Shown here piece by piece: positions 17,556 through 26,128 of a DNA stretch of 32,008 nt; the first letter of the stretch is position 1; every line of letters starts with the position of its first letter. A program made the position numbers and the translations under genes. The stretch is taken from NCBI GenBank assembly GCA_003228585.1, contig QIEJ01000241.1, forward strand, positions 1 through 32,008, written 5' to 3'. The DNA is from Pseudomonadota bacterium (GTDB taxonomy: Bacteria; BMS3Abin14). Under the pieces are notes generated by a model. That model did no database searches. It was not told the DNA's origin and saw nothing but the letters and a program-made list of their open reading frames with translations.

Positions 17556-18704
17556 ATGGTTCGTATCGAAAGAGAAAAGAAGGAAGCCGCCGAGCTTGCT
17601 TCGTATGCTGCGCTCAACTCCTTTTCCAGGGGCCGGCAGCATCCCGAACAGGAGCACCAGTACCGGCTGGCTTTCGAGAGGGACCGTGACCGGATCATTC
17701 ACTGCAGCGCCTTCAGGAGGATGGAGTACAAGACCCAGGTCTTTTTCTACCACGAGGGCGATTATTTCCGAACCAGGCTCACCCACTCCCTGGAGGTATC
17801 TCAGATCAGCCGATCAGTTGCTCTGGCCCTCGATCTGAACGAGACCCTGGCCGAGGCTGTGGCTCTCGCCCACGATCTGGGACATACCCCATTCGGCCAT
17901 GCCGGGGAACGGGCAATGAACGCTCTCATGACCGATGACGGAGGTTTTGAGCACAACCTCCAGACCCTCAGGGTCGTTGATCTGCTCGAGAACCGTTATC
18001 CTGGATTTCCCGGCCTGAACCTCTCCTGGGAGGTGAGGGAAGGTATCGCCAAACACAGCACCGATTACGATATTCCCGAGATCGCTTCTTTCGGGGAAGG
18101 ACAGCCGACCCTTGAGGCACAGATCGTGGAACTGGCCGATGAAATCGCCTACAACAACCATGATCTTGACGATGGGTTGACGTCAAGAATGATAACCCTG
18201 GAACAGCTTCAGGAAATTGCTATCTGGAGGAGCGTGACGGATCAGATCCGTAAGGATATGCCTGCTATCACACCCACCATGCTCAGGTATGAGACGATCA
18301 GAAGGATCATCAACTGGCAGGTCAGCGATCTGATAGAGAATATCCGAAGCAATGTCAAACAGATGGGCATCTCGGACCGCGGTGAATTGATTGACGCACC
18401 CGAAAGGGTGGCCTTTTTCAGCTCCGGGATGAGTGAAATAAACAAGGAACTTAAACACTTCCTGAGAGAAAACCTGTACAGCCATTTTCGCGTTATCCGA
18501 ATGGCGGAAAAGGCCCAACGCATTCTCAAGGATCTCTTCGAGGCCTACCGTGAGAAACCAGGGCAGCTGCCCCCTCACGTGTATCGAAGGATTGGAGAGG
18601 AAAACGGCGACAGCAGGGTCATCTGCGATTATATGGCTGGAATGACGGACAAATTTGCTCTTGACGAACACAGAAAGCTCTTTGATCCCATGGAGAAGGT
18701 GTAA
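17556..18704 (+). CDS. dgt: dGTP triphosphohydrolase-like HD protein
   Basis: An HD-domain hydrolase that converts dGTP (or other dNTPs in the shorter family members) to the nucleoside and triphosphate. At 382 aa it belongs to the shorter, non-E. coli type. The segment FRRMEYKTQVFFYHEGDYFRTRLTHSLEV carries the first His. The HD motif is in LAHDLGHTPFGHAGE, followed by LADEIAYNNHDLDDGL with the distal Asp. Deoxyguanosinetriphosphate triphosphohydrolase-like is the safest name because substrate preference varies. ATG 17556 follows GGGAGGATAA. It is followed 24 nt later by a small cytochrome gene. Confidence 0.92.
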   Translation: MVRIEREKKEAAELASYAALNSFSRGRQHPEQEHQYRLAFERDRDRIIHCSAFRRMEYKTQVFFYHEGDYFRTRLTHSLEVSQISRSVALALDLNETLAEAVALAHDLGHTPFGHAGERAMNALMTDDGGFEHNLQTLRVVDLLENRYPGFPGLNLSWEVREGIAKHSTDYDIPEIASFGEGQPTLEAQIVELADEIAYNNHDLDDGLTSRMITLEQLQEIAIWRSVTDQIRKDMPAITPTMLRYETIRRIINWQVSDLIENIRSNVKQMGISDRGELIDAPERVAFFSSGMSEINKELKHFLRENLYSHFRVIRMAEKAQRILKDLFEAYREKPGQLPPHVYRRIGEENGDSRVICDYMAGMTDKFALDEHRKLFDPMEKV

Positions 18705-18728
18705 CGGGTGGGAAGGAGGAAGGTGTAA

Positions 18729-19031
18729 ATGTATAAGATCTTGCTGGCAATTACGGTAGTCTCTCTGATTATCATGGTGGGGGGGATGACAGCCCCGGCC
18801 CAGCAGACCGGAAGCGGGGAAATGGACATGGAGGCGGCGAAGGCCACCTTCGAGAGCTACTGTTCCAAATGCCATGATGTCGGCCGGGCCCTGGGCAAGA
18901 AGAAGGACCAGGCCGGCTGGGAAAAAACAGTGACCAGGATGTCGGGATACCACAAGAGGTTCGGAGCCAGGATTCCCGAGGAAGATCGTAACACGATCAT
19001 CAAGTACCTGGTCGAGGTTGCGGGGAAATAA
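18729..19031 (+). CDS. Small monohaem c-type cytochrome
   Basis: A 100-aa secreted protein with signal peptide MYKILLAITVVSLIIMVGGMTAPAQ, probably cleaved after the AxA-like APA region. A single haem-binding motif CSKCH (C45, C48, H49) follows in FESYCSKCHDVGRALGKK. Met71 (TRMSGY) is a candidate sixth ligand, so it is a periplasmic electron carrier. The strong RBS AAGGAGGAAGG is visible. Redox partners are not in the window; dgt upstream appears functionally unrelated. Cytochrome c class I-like or the C-terminal domain type are both possible. Confidence 0.85.
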   Translation: MYKILLAITVVSLIIMVGGMTAPAQQTGSGEMDMEAAKATFESYCSKCHDVGRALGKKKDQAGWEKTVTRMSGYHKRFGARIPEEDRNTIIKYLVEVAGK

Positions 19032-19085
19032 AGAATAGTTCCAAGGTGTTAGCGAATAATTTTAATGTTAAACTTTAAATGATTA

Positions 19086-19118
19086 AGGCGGGGTTCGAGG
19101 GGGTCCCGCCTCTCTTTT
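19086..19118. terminator. Intrinsic terminator between convergent cytochrome and dinB genes
   Basis: AGGCGGG and CCCGCCT form a 7-bp stem with a 12-nt loop, followed by CTCTTTT on the plus strand. The minus strand has a weaker TTAATCATTT after the stem, so it may serve both directions. Confidence 0.6.
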
Positions 19119-19154
19119 CCCTGAAACGTGGAACATGAAACCTGGAACTGGATT

Positions 19155-20375
19155 TCAGGTACTGTTCCGAATCCCCTTCGGTCTCCATGAAGGGGAGATG
19201 ATCCGGTTACCCCGAAAATTGTGGATCTGGCCGGCATAGCCCAGGGAAAATTCCCCATACCGGTCGTTGATCCTGTCCAGAGCCTCCTGCAGGGCCTCCT
19301 TCCTCCTGTCCTCCGGCAACAGTGGGTTTGGCTGAAAACCGAAGACGAGATTGCCCAGGGATAGTCCGAGAAGGCGTACCGGGCTCGTGAGGGTGATCTC
19401 CCTGTTGATCATCAGAGAAGCTTCGTAGATCTGTTCTGTTGTACGAAGGGGCGCCGGAAAGGTTTTTTGACGAGAGAATGTCAAAAAATCGGAATACCGG
19501 ACTGTCAACGTCAGCCTGTACCCGGCACATTCATGGCGCCGCGCCCTGCGGCCCACCATCTCAGACAGGGTGTGAAGTACGTTCGTGACTGTTTCACTGT
19601 CCTCAACGTCCGTGGGAAGCGTTACAGAGTGCCCCACGCTTTTTACGTCAGTTTCGCCCTCTTTGGCACAATGAATCGGGGATGAGTCCTCACCTCGGCC
19701 CATCCGGCTTAAAATCTCCCCGTAGACCCCGAAACGCATGGACAGGATATCCAGGGGGAACCTCCCGAGTCGGCCGCAGGTCTCAATCCCCATGGATTTC
19801 AGCTGCCGGGTTGTTTCAGGTCCGATACCGCAAAGCTCTCCCACAGGTGTTTTTTCCAGAAGGGAGGGGATCTGTTCAGGGTTCAGGATCGTCAGGCCGT
19901 CAGGTTTGTTCTTTCCACTGGCCAGTTTGGCAAGGAGCTTGTTTGGTGCGGCCCCGATGGAGCAGGTGAGGCCTGTCTCCCGGCGAATAGCACCTTTGAT
20001 CTTCATGGCAAGGTTTGAGATGTTGTCGAAACGTCTTTGAAGCAGAGTTGCGTCAATGAACGCCTCGTCAACAGAGTAGGGTTCAAAGGCCGGAGTGAAG
20101 GACTCGAGAACGGTCAGGACAGCTCGAGATGCGTGGCTGTATTTTCTGTGGTCACATCTTACGACGATCAGGTCCGGGCAGAGCCTTTTTCCCTGGCCGA
20201 CACTCATTCCTGTACGGACACCGAAGGAGCGTGCTGCGTAGGAGGAGGTTGTGATCACCGTCCGCTTTCCCGGTCCCGCCACTGCCAGAGGTTTACCGCG
20301 CAAGGCTGGATTACACCGTTCCTCTACGGCTGCGAAGAAAGCGTCCATGTCGACGTGCAGGATCGTCCGGTTCAA
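19155..20375 (-). CDS. dinB: Y-family DNA polymerase IV
   Basis: A translesion polymerase. The track ORF is longer, but I place the start at TTG 20375 (LNRTILHVDMDAFFAAVEE). GGAG lies 8 nt upstream, the codon overlaps the stop of the preceding gene (TTGA), and homology begins there. This gives 406 aa. Palm carboxylates are in HVDMDAFFAAVE and YSVDEAFIDAT. The little-finger region includes VGHSVTLPTDVEDSE and LLGLSLGNLV, and no obvious C-terminal beta-clamp peptide stands out by eye. It is the last gene of a lexA-led SOS cassette. There is no imuA or dnaE2 here, so it looks like DinB rather than ImuB. Confidence 0.93.
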   Translation of the reverse strand: MNRTILHVDMDAFFAAVEERCNPALRGKPLAVAGPGKRTVITTSSYAARSFGVRTGMSVGQGKRLCPDLIVVRCDHRKYSHASRAVLTVLESFTPAFEPYSVDEAFIDATLLQRRFDNISNLAMKIKGAIRRETGLTCSIGAAPNKLLAKLASGKNKPDGLTILNPEQIPSLLEKTPVGELCGIGPETTRQLKSMGIETCGRLGRFPLDILSMRFGVYGEILSRMGRGEDSSPIHCAKEGETDVKSVGHSVTLPTDVEDSETVTNVLHTLSEMVGRRARRHECAGYRLTLTVRYSDFLTFSRQKTFPAPLRTTEQIYEASLMINREITLTSPVRLLGLSLGNLVFGFQPNPLLPEDRRKEALQEALDRINDRYGEFSLGYAGQIHNFRGNRIISPSWRPKGIRNST

Positions 20376-20626
20376 CCTGGTGTCTCCACATGTTCCAGAC
20401 GCCAGGTCAAAGATTCGGTATTGAGGATCAGCTCGAAGATGTCGGCGCCGTCTGAAACCGCAAAATGATGGAGGGATGTCCTTCCCTTTCGTTCCACCCA
20501 TGTGTAGTTCGTCTCTATTACGTTGTGCCGCCTCCCATTCCAGATGAACCAGGCGGGTCGAATCTTTGAAGGGGAGCCGAACACGGCACCGACGATGACC
20601 GGTTCCCCGATGTCCTCAAGTCTCAT
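20372..20626 (-). CDS. Small DUF6504-like protein between lexA and dinB
   Basis: An 84-aa basic/aromatic protein. The central block WFIWNGRRHNVIETNYTWVE, followed by HHFAVSDGADIFELILN and TESLTWRLEHVE, has the alternating pattern of the small beta-rich DUF6504-type proteins. As I recall, those accompany error-prone polymerase genes. The assignment is by pattern and context and needs a profile search. Its ATG overlaps the lexA stop (ATGA) and its TGA overlaps the dinB start (TTGA). Expression is therefore bound to both, and a role as accessory to the polymerase is plausible. Confidence 0.7.
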   Translation of the reverse strand: MRLEDIGEPVIVGAVFGSPSKIRPAWFIWNGRRHNVIETNYTWVERKGRTSLHHFAVSDGADIFELILNTESLTWRLEHVETPG

Positions 20627-21303
20627 GGTTTCAGTTCTCCCCAGGAGCCTGCACGAGGTTCTCCGACAGGCTCCTGATCCATAAGGCGGATTACTGCCTT
20701 GACCTTTCCGATGATCCTCATATCGCTATTGTCCTTCGTGATCTCAATGGGAGAATAGGAAGGATTGGACGGTTCCAGGACCACGGTGTTTTTCGTCCGC
20801 CTGTATCGTTTCATGGTCGCTTCATTGTCAACCATAGCCACGACCAGATCACCGTTTCGGGCCGTGGCCTGGGGTCTGATCAGGGCCAGATCACCGGGCT
20901 TGATGTGATCGCCGGTCATGCTTTCCCCCCTGACCCTCAGAAGAAAATCACCCTTTTTCCCTATCGTGGCATCAACGGTCATGACTCCATCCATGTCCTC
21001 AACCGCCAGATCGAGGGGGCCCGCGGGTACGGTCCCGAGAATGGGCAGATCCGTGGATGACAACTTATCGGCTGATGAGGGAAAGGGAGGCTCCATTACC
21101 TCGATCCCCCTGGATATACCTGGTGTGCGCCTGATCCACCCTTTGCGTTCAAGAACCTCCAGGTGTTTGGTTGCCCCTCGCGGGCTCGAGATTCCCAGGA
21201 TCTGGGCCAGTTCCCGAACCGTGGGAGGATAGCCCCAGTCATCACGATAGCGGATGATCGTGGCCAACACCTCCCTCTGCCGGGCGGTAAGATCCTGTTT
21301 CAT
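20623..21303 (-). CDS. lexA: LexA SOS repressor / self-cleaving protease
   Basis: The start is ATG 21303 (MKQDLTARQ); TTG 21309 adds two residues and has no better RBS. The N-terminal winged HTH is LTARQREVLATIIRYRDDWGYPPTVRELAQILG. The cleavage site is Ala-Gly in ILGTVPAGPLDL. The catalytic serine is in RVRGESMTGDHI and the lysine in NEATMKRYRR, so autoproteolysis on RecA activation should be intact. The C-terminus runs about 10 residues beyond the usual end. It leads a three-gene coupled cassette with the small ORF and dinB. Confidence 0.96.
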   Translation of the reverse strand: MKQDLTARQREVLATIIRYRDDWGYPPTVRELAQILGISSPRGATKHLEVLERKGWIRRTPGISRGIEVMEPPFPSSADKLSSTDLPILGTVPAGPLDLAVEDMDGVMTVDATIGKKGDFLLRVRGESMTGDHIKPGDLALIRPQATARNGDLVVAMVDNEATMKRYRRTKNTVVLEPSNPSYSPIEITKDNSDMRIIGKVKAVIRLMDQEPVGEPRAGSWGELKP

Positions 21304-21341
21304 CGGCAACTCAAGACCCGGATACCCGTGTTAAGGCGATC

Positions 21342-21451
21342 GTCATCGCGAGGACCAGCGGGACGAAGCGATCTCGGCAAGCTGAGACTACTTCGGTCGC
21401 CTTGCTCCTTAGGGATTGCCACGTCGCTCCTTCGTCACTCCTCGCAATGAC
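21342..21451. repeat. Palindromic intergenic repeat, copy D, inside the lexA leader
   Basis: A 110-bp copy with ends GTCATCGCGAGGA/TCCTCGCAATGAC and interior GAAGCGATCTCGG and GAGACTACTTCGGTCGC. It is followed at 21455-21490 by GGAATCTGAAATCTGAAATT. It begins 39 bp from the lexA start, between the gene and its likely promoter and operator. Confidence 0.85.
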
Positions 21452-21499
21452 TGCGCTCTCTTTTGGAATCTGAAATCTGAAATTTGGAATAATCCCGGG

Positions 21500-21560
21500 C
21501 GCGGACCAGGGTTTGTGCTCGCATGCGGGATTAAACCTGAAACCCGGAACCCGAAACTCG
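21500..21560. repeat. CCTGAAACCCGGAACCCGAAACTCGG micro-repeat tract
   Basis: Iterated GAAACCCGGAACC-like units (about 21527-21562), similar in style to GAAACGTGGAACATGAAACC at 19123. The rest of the 21310-21906 gap holds repeats, the LexA box, small inverted repeats CGTCAAGT/ACTTGACG (21687-21705) and CCTGTC/GACAGG (21607-21632), and CACCACAGAGGACACAGAGG (21734). I see no gene there. Confidence 0.45.
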
Positions 21561-21573
21561 GGACTGGAATCAA

Positions 21574-21591
21574 GGTATCCATATGTATACC
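21574..21591. promoter_or_regulatory. Candidate LexA (SOS) box
   Basis: GGTATCCATATGTATACC sits in a 22-bp near-perfect palindrome (AAGGTAT...ATACCTT, 10 of 11 pairs). It fits GGTTN2CN4GN3ACC, the LexA box I recall for Geobacter sulfurreducens, with one mismatch at position 4. On the minus strand it lies directly at the -10/+1 of a promoter candidate. Confidence 0.6.
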
Positions 21592-21618
21592 TTAGCAAGG
21601 CAAAAGCCTGTCCGTCAA
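21590..21618 (-). promoter_or_regulatory. Candidate promoter for the lexA-dinB cassette
   Basis: On the minus strand: TTGACG (5/6), a 17-nt spacer and CTAAGG (weak -10), overlapping the LexA box candidate. This would give a leader of about 280 nt that contains repeat copy D. Tentative. Confidence 0.3.
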
Positions 21619-21785
21619 CGGTTTTTGACAGGGTAAGTGTGGCTTTACATCGAGTACACGCCATGGTAGAGTTTTCATGCCAAAAGCGTCAAGTATGACT
21701 TGACGGTTACGCACAACTAACGTGAAAAGCTTTCACCACAGAGGACACAGAGGAAAACCGGAGTTTTTGGTTTTGAAAAAGCGAA

Positions 21786-21845
21786 GTCATTGCGAGGAGT
21801 CATCACGCCTGTGGCGTGATGGGCGTGACGACGCGGCAATCTCGG
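21786..21845. repeat. Palindromic intergenic repeat, truncated copy E
   Basis: Only one end is present: GTCATTGCGAGGAGTCATCA, a nested ATCACGCCTGTGGCGTGAT hairpin, and GGCAATCTCGG. The second GTCATTGCGA-type end is missing. It lies about 60 bp upstream of smc. Confidence 0.7.
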
Positions 21846-21906
21846 ATTATGCAATGGGTTCGGGGCAGGCAGAATCTCACTGAGAAAGGTTTAATTTTCT
21901 TGCGTC

Positions 21907-24900
21907 ATGAAACTTAAAAGGCTGGAAATACAGGGTTTCAAATCATTCCCCGAGAGGACTGTGTTCAAGTTCCAGCCCGATGGGTTGACCACTGTTGTGG
22001 GGCCCAATGGCTGTGGAAAGAGCAACATCGTGGATGCTGTCCGCTGGGCGCTGGGTGAGCAGAGCGCCAAGCTTCTGCGCGGCCAGATGATGGAAGACGT
22101 CATCTTCAATGGCAGCGACCGCCGAAAGCCCCTCGGAATGGCGGAGGTGACCCTCCTTTTTGACAATGACGGTACCCTCAATTCGCAGTGGAGGGATTAT
22201 GCCGAGATCTCCATCAGCCGCCGACTGTATCGAACCGGTGAGAGCGACTATCTGATCAACGGCGTACCGTGCCGTCTCAAGGACATCCGTGAACTTCTGG
22301 CCGATGCCGGAAGCAGCAGCCGTGGATATTCCATCGTCGAGCAGGGACGCATCTCCCTTCTTATCAACTCCAAACCCGAGGAAAAGAGAGCCCTTATAGA
22401 AGAGGCCGCAGGGGTCCTCAAATACAGGATGCGCCGCCTCGAGGCCGAACGGAAAATGGAGAGGACGAAACAGAACCTCTTCCGTGTCAGCGACGTTATC
22501 AGGGAGGTAAAGAGGCAGTTGGACTCCCTGAAGCGCAGCGCGGCCAAAGCAAGGCGCTATCGCAGGTTGAGGGAAGAGTTGGATCAACTGGTTCTTAATC
22601 TTCGTTTCGTGGAATTCGTGCAGATCGAGGCCCAACTGGGCAAGCTTGAAAAGGAACTGAGCAGTAAACGGTCTCACCTTGAACTGAAAGAGGCGGAATT
22701 AGGATCCCTCGAGGCCAGGGAAGAAAAGCTGCGTCTCGAACTGGCGTCGGGCGAGGAACAGATCACGGGTTGTTTTGAGCAGGTCAGGGCTATCGAATCC
22801 GAGATAGCCAGGCTTGAGGGAGACATATCGGTTCGGGAGAGCTCCATAAGCTCGCTGAATGAGCGGATAACCAGGTTAAAGGATGATGAAACTCAACTCC
22901 AGAAACAGGGCGAAACGGAACGCACGGAAAGAGTCCAGCTGGAATTGGAACTGAAGACCATTGGGGACGAATCCCGGCGCCACGAGGAGGACCTGGACAC
23001 CGCCGGCAAGTCATATACGGATGTCGCGGCCAGGCTCGAGGATAACAGGAGCTCCCTGGATCAGATGCGGTCCCGTATTTTCTCTCTGGGTACTGAGCGT
23101 GCGCGGTTGAATTCAGAGGTTCAGTCAGGTGTGAAAGCGCTAAGTGGGCTGGAGAGGCGTAAGGATGAGATCGACGGTAAAACAGATACCCTTGACGCGG
23201 GGATCAGAACCGCGTGGAAAACCAGATCCGGGCGTGAAGCGGCGTTGGGCAGGATCGCCTCCAGCAGGGACGGCATCACCACCAGGCTTGGTGACCGCCG
23301 GGACTCCCTGTCGAAAAAGCGGAAGGAGTTTGCCGAGCTGGAGGCCGGGATCGCGGATCTTTCTGAGAAACTGGCCGAAGTGAGGGGACTTCAGAGGACA
23401 CTTGCAGCTCTGGAGGAGGACATGGAGGGGTTCTCTGAGGGGGTAAGAGGGGTTCTGAAGGAATACGCCGGCTCGGAAACCTCAGGAGTGCTGGGTGTCG
23501 TTGCGGACCATATCGAGGTTCCGCAGAATTACGAGAAGGCGGTAATGGCCGTTCTTGGAGAGAGGCTGCAGCATGTGATCGTCGACGAGCCCGAAAGCGG
23601 TCTTTCGGCAGTTGGTTTTCTGAAACAGCGCGCCAGGGGACGGGGTGGATTTATTCCCAGGTCACCGAGGGCCAACGGGAAAGAAAACGGAACATTTGAA
23701 GAATCAGGGGGAGAAGGGGTCCTGGGTCCGCTTACTGATCTCGTTAAGTTTTCCGATGAACTCAATGGCGTCGGGGAATTCCTTTTCGGGGACGCTCTTG
23801 TCGTGGAGGACCTCGCAAAGGCTCTGAACCTGTGGAGGAAGAACGGCATCACCGCGACCCTGGTCACCCTGGATGGTGATGTGGTGGAACCTGCGGGAGT
23901 CATCACCGGGGGCAGCATGGAGGGTGGTGAGGCCGACCTCCTGGCCCGCAAGCGGAGGTTGAGGGAAGTACGGGAGACATCAGCTTCCCTCGAGGCCGAG
24001 TTGAAGTCCAGCCGGTCCCAAAGGGATTCGGTGAAGGGAAAGATCGCTTCGGATGAGAAGGAACTTGGCGATCTCGAGATCCGCCACAGGGAACTGGAGC
24101 GGGACTTCATGGACGAAGAGGGTTCCCTGGCGGTCCTGGTCAAGGAACTGGATCACCTCGAGAAAACAGCGGAGGGTCTGCGGCTCGAGAAAGAGATGAT
24201 GGATGACGAGGTAAACAGTATCCGGAATCATAGTGATCAGAGCCGGATGAGGCTGGCGGAGGTTGAAAAGGAAGAGGAGCAGGCACGGGAGCAGATGGAC
24301 TCCCTGGAGACCGAAGCACAAAGACTTGGTATTGAGGTGGAAAGACTTCGGCGTGGTGTTGAGGAGGCCAGGATCCGGGTTAACACAGCCCGCCTGAAAA
24401 AAGAGAGTTCCATGCAGGCATTGGAAAGTGCCAGGAGCCGCTCTCAGGATGTGGAAGACAGGAGAAACCGTATTCACGAGGAGATTGATGATTCCAGGCG
24501 CCAGATCCTGCTTCACCGTGATGAGGTCCAGGCAGGGTCTGAATCGGTTGTCAAGCTGGTTGCTGACCTGGAAGACCGCAAGGAACAGCTGGTACGGCTG
24601 CGTGAGGAACAACAGGAATCCCGTTCAGAGTCAACCCTGTTGACAGGAAAGATCCGCGAGATCAGGTCCGAGGCCGCGACCGTGCGCAATGAGAGTGCCG
24701 AGATCGATATACGGGTTCATGAGTTAAGAACGGAGAGACAGAACCTTACAGAGCGCGTCCAGGAGGACCATAACCTCCAGCTGTCCTCCCTGACGGAGGA
24801 TGATTTCGATGCTGAACGGTTCGACATGGTTGCCGCCAGTGAACAGATAGGCAGCCTCAGGCAGAAGATCTCTACCCTGGGGGAGGTTAATCCCGGGGCG

Positions 24901-25479
24901 GTGGAAGAGTTTGATGAACTCAACGAGAGATACGAATTTCTGACGACCCAGAAGGCCGATCTGGAGGAATCCATTGAATCCCTTCAGAAAGCTATCCGGA
25001 AGATAAATCGCACAAGCAAGGAAAGGTTTCTGACGACCTTCAAGGAGGTGAATGAGAACTTTTCAAAGCTGTTCCCCGTTCTTTTCGCCGGTGGCAGCGG
25101 AGAGTTAGTTCTTCTGGATGAGACCGATCCCCTCAACTCGGGGGTGGAGATACAGGTCAAACCACCGGGCAAGAAACTGAAAAACATGCAGCTTCTCTCC
25201 GGCGGCGAGAAAGCGCTGGTGAGCCTGACGATGATACTCTCGATGTTCCTGGCCAAACCGAGTCCGTTCTGTATCCTTGATGAGGTCGACGCCCCCCTGG
25301 ATGATGACAACCTTGGTAATTTCGCCGCCATCATCAAGGATCTTTCGAAGGATTTTCAGTTCCTCATCATTACCCACAACAAGCTGACTATGGAATCAGC
25401 TGATGTCCTCTACGGAATAACCATGAGAGAGCCGGGGGTTTCACAGGTCGTCTCCGTCCGTATGAAAGATGTTGCCTGA
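21907..25479 (+). CDS. smc: Chromosome segregation ATPase SMC
   Basis: A full-length 1190-aa SMC. The N-terminal head has Walker A GPNGCGKSNIVDAVRWALGEQ-type (about residues 32-52). A coiled coil follows, then a hinge at about 505-660 (GVLGVVADHIEVPQNYEKAV, GGFIPRSP, GVITGGSMEGGEADLLARKR), and a return coil. The C-terminal head has signature LLSGGEKALVSLTMILSMFL and Walker B FCILDEVDAPLDDDN. It organises and separates chromosomes as a dimer with ScpA/ScpB, which are not in the window. Its stop overlaps the next start by 1 nt. Confidence 0.97.
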   Translation: MKLKRLEIQGFKSFPERTVFKFQPDGLTTVVGPNGCGKSNIVDAVRWALGEQSAKLLRGQMMEDVIFNGSDRRKPLGMAEVTLLFDNDGTLNSQWRDYAEISISRRLYRTGESDYLINGVPCRLKDIRELLADAGSSSRGYSIVEQGRISLLINSKPEEKRALIEEAAGVLKYRMRRLEAERKMERTKQNLFRVSDVIREVKRQLDSLKRSAAKARRYRRLREELDQLVLNLRFVEFVQIEAQLGKLEKELSSKRSHLELKEAELGSLEAREEKLRLELASGEEQITGCFEQVRAIESEIARLEGDISVRESSISSLNERITRLKDDETQLQKQGETERTERVQLELELKTIGDESRRHEEDLDTAGKSYTDVAARLEDNRSSLDQMRSRIFSLGTERARLNSEVQSGVKALSGLERRKDEIDGKTDTLDAGIRTAWKTRSGREAALGRIASSRDGITTRLGDRRDSLSKKRKEFAELEAGIADLSEKLAEVRGLQRTLAALEEDMEGFSEGVRGVLKEYAGSETSGVLGVVADHIEVPQNYEKAVMAVLGERLQHVIVDEPESGLSAVGFLKQRARGRGGFIPRSPRANGKENGTFEESGGEGVLGPLTDLVKFSDELNGVGEFLFGDALVVEDLAKALNLWRKNGITATLVTLDGDVVEPAGVITGGSMEGGEADLLARKRRLREVRETSASLEAELKSSRSQRDSVKGKIASDEKELGDLEIRHRELERDFMDEEGSLAVLVKELDHLEKTAEGLRLEKEMMDDEVNSIRNHSDQSRMRLAEVEKEEEQAREQMDSLETEAQRLGIEVERLRRGVEEARIRVNTARLKKESSMQALESARSRSQDVEDRRNRIHEEIDDSRRQILLHRDEVQAGSESVVKLVADLEDRKEQLVRLREEQQESRSESTLLTGKIREIRSEAATVRNESAEIDIRVHELRTERQNLTERVQEDHNLQLSSLTEDDFDAERFDMVAASEQIGSLRQKISTLGEVNPGAVEEFDELNERYEFLTTQKADLEESIESLQKAIRKINRTSKERFLTTFKEVNENFSKLFPVLFAGGSGELVLLDETDPLNSGVEIQVKPPGKKLKNMQLLSGGEKALVSLTMILSMFLAKPSPFCILDEVDAPLDDDNLGNFAAIIKDLSKDFQFLIITHNKLTMESADVLYGITMREPGVSQVVSVRMKDVA

Positions 25480-25847
25480 TGTCCTTCAGAAAACTTCTCG
25501 AGGACATAGTTGAAAAGGCCTCCGGGGCTGTAGGCGCTGCCTTTGTGGATGATGACGGGGAAACCATTGAACAGTTCACCAATGGGAGCTCCTATGAGAT
25601 CCGTCTGGCAGGAGCCCATCACGGGATCCTCTTTCAACTCATGGAGAAGATTGTCGAGAACGTCGAGAATGTCGAGAACAGTCGAAGCCTCTCAGCTGTC
25701 TCCATCACATCGGATCTCAATATTTTCACCATGGTTCCAGTGGAGGACGGGACGTTCCTGGTGCTTGTTCAGGACAGGACCGGCATTCAGCCGCAGGGGT
25801 TGCGGGTGTTGATGGAGACTGTACCTGCGATCAGGGCGCTTATTTGA
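25479..25847 (+). CDS. Roadblock/LC7-like small protein
   Basis: A 122-aa soluble protein with the roadblock/LC7 pattern. An N-terminal helix LLEDIVEKASGAVGAAFVDDDGE leads into strands. A central helix GILFQLMEKIVENVENV and strands AVSITSDLNIFTMVPVEDGTFLVLVQD follow. Such proteins dimerise and regulate small Ras-like GTPases (MglA/MglB type) or act as scaffolds. It starts on the last base of the smc stop (TGATG), so the two are coupled. ftsY, itself a GTPase gene, follows 281 bp later after a repeat. Which GTPase it would serve cannot be told. Confidence 0.7.
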   Translation: MSFRKLLEDIVEKASGAVGAAFVDDDGETIEQFTNGSSYEIRLAGAHHGILFQLMEKIVENVENVENSRSLSAVSITSDLNIFTMVPVEDGTFLVLVQDRTGIQPQGLRVLMETVPAIRALI

Positions 25848-25879
25848 ACGGTTCTATGCGGCTGCAGCCCGGGAACATT

Positions 25880-26052
25880 CCATATTCCATATTCAATCCA
25901 AAATCCAAGATCCAAAATCCAAAACTCAAACAGAGCGTTTGTCATTGCGAGGATCAACGGGACGAAGCAATCCCATGGAGCGCAGCGACTTCGACAGTCC
26001 CATTTTCCCGGGATCGCCACACTCCCAAATAAATCGGGTCGCTCGCGATGAC
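25880..26052. repeat. Composite intergenic repeat, copy F, inverted orientation
   Basis: Here the A/T tract comes first and in complement (TCCAAAATCCAAGATCCAAA, 25880-25930). The palindromic repeat follows at 25941-26052, with ends GTCATTGCGAGGA/TCGCGATGAC. Relative to copies A, B, C, D and G the whole composite is flipped, which implies that tract and palindrome move or arise as one unit. It lies between the roadblock gene and ftsY. Confidence 0.75.
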
Positions 26053-26128
26053 AACCGTAACACCCAGCGCACTCGTTTTCATACTGACTACTTTATTTAT
26101 TGAAAAATCTCCCGTATAAGAATTCTCC

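Noticed and set aside
21513-21698. 61-aa ORF upstream of lexA
   Set aside because: It spans micro-repeats and the LexA box candidate, has no ribosome binding site and no recognisable sequence.
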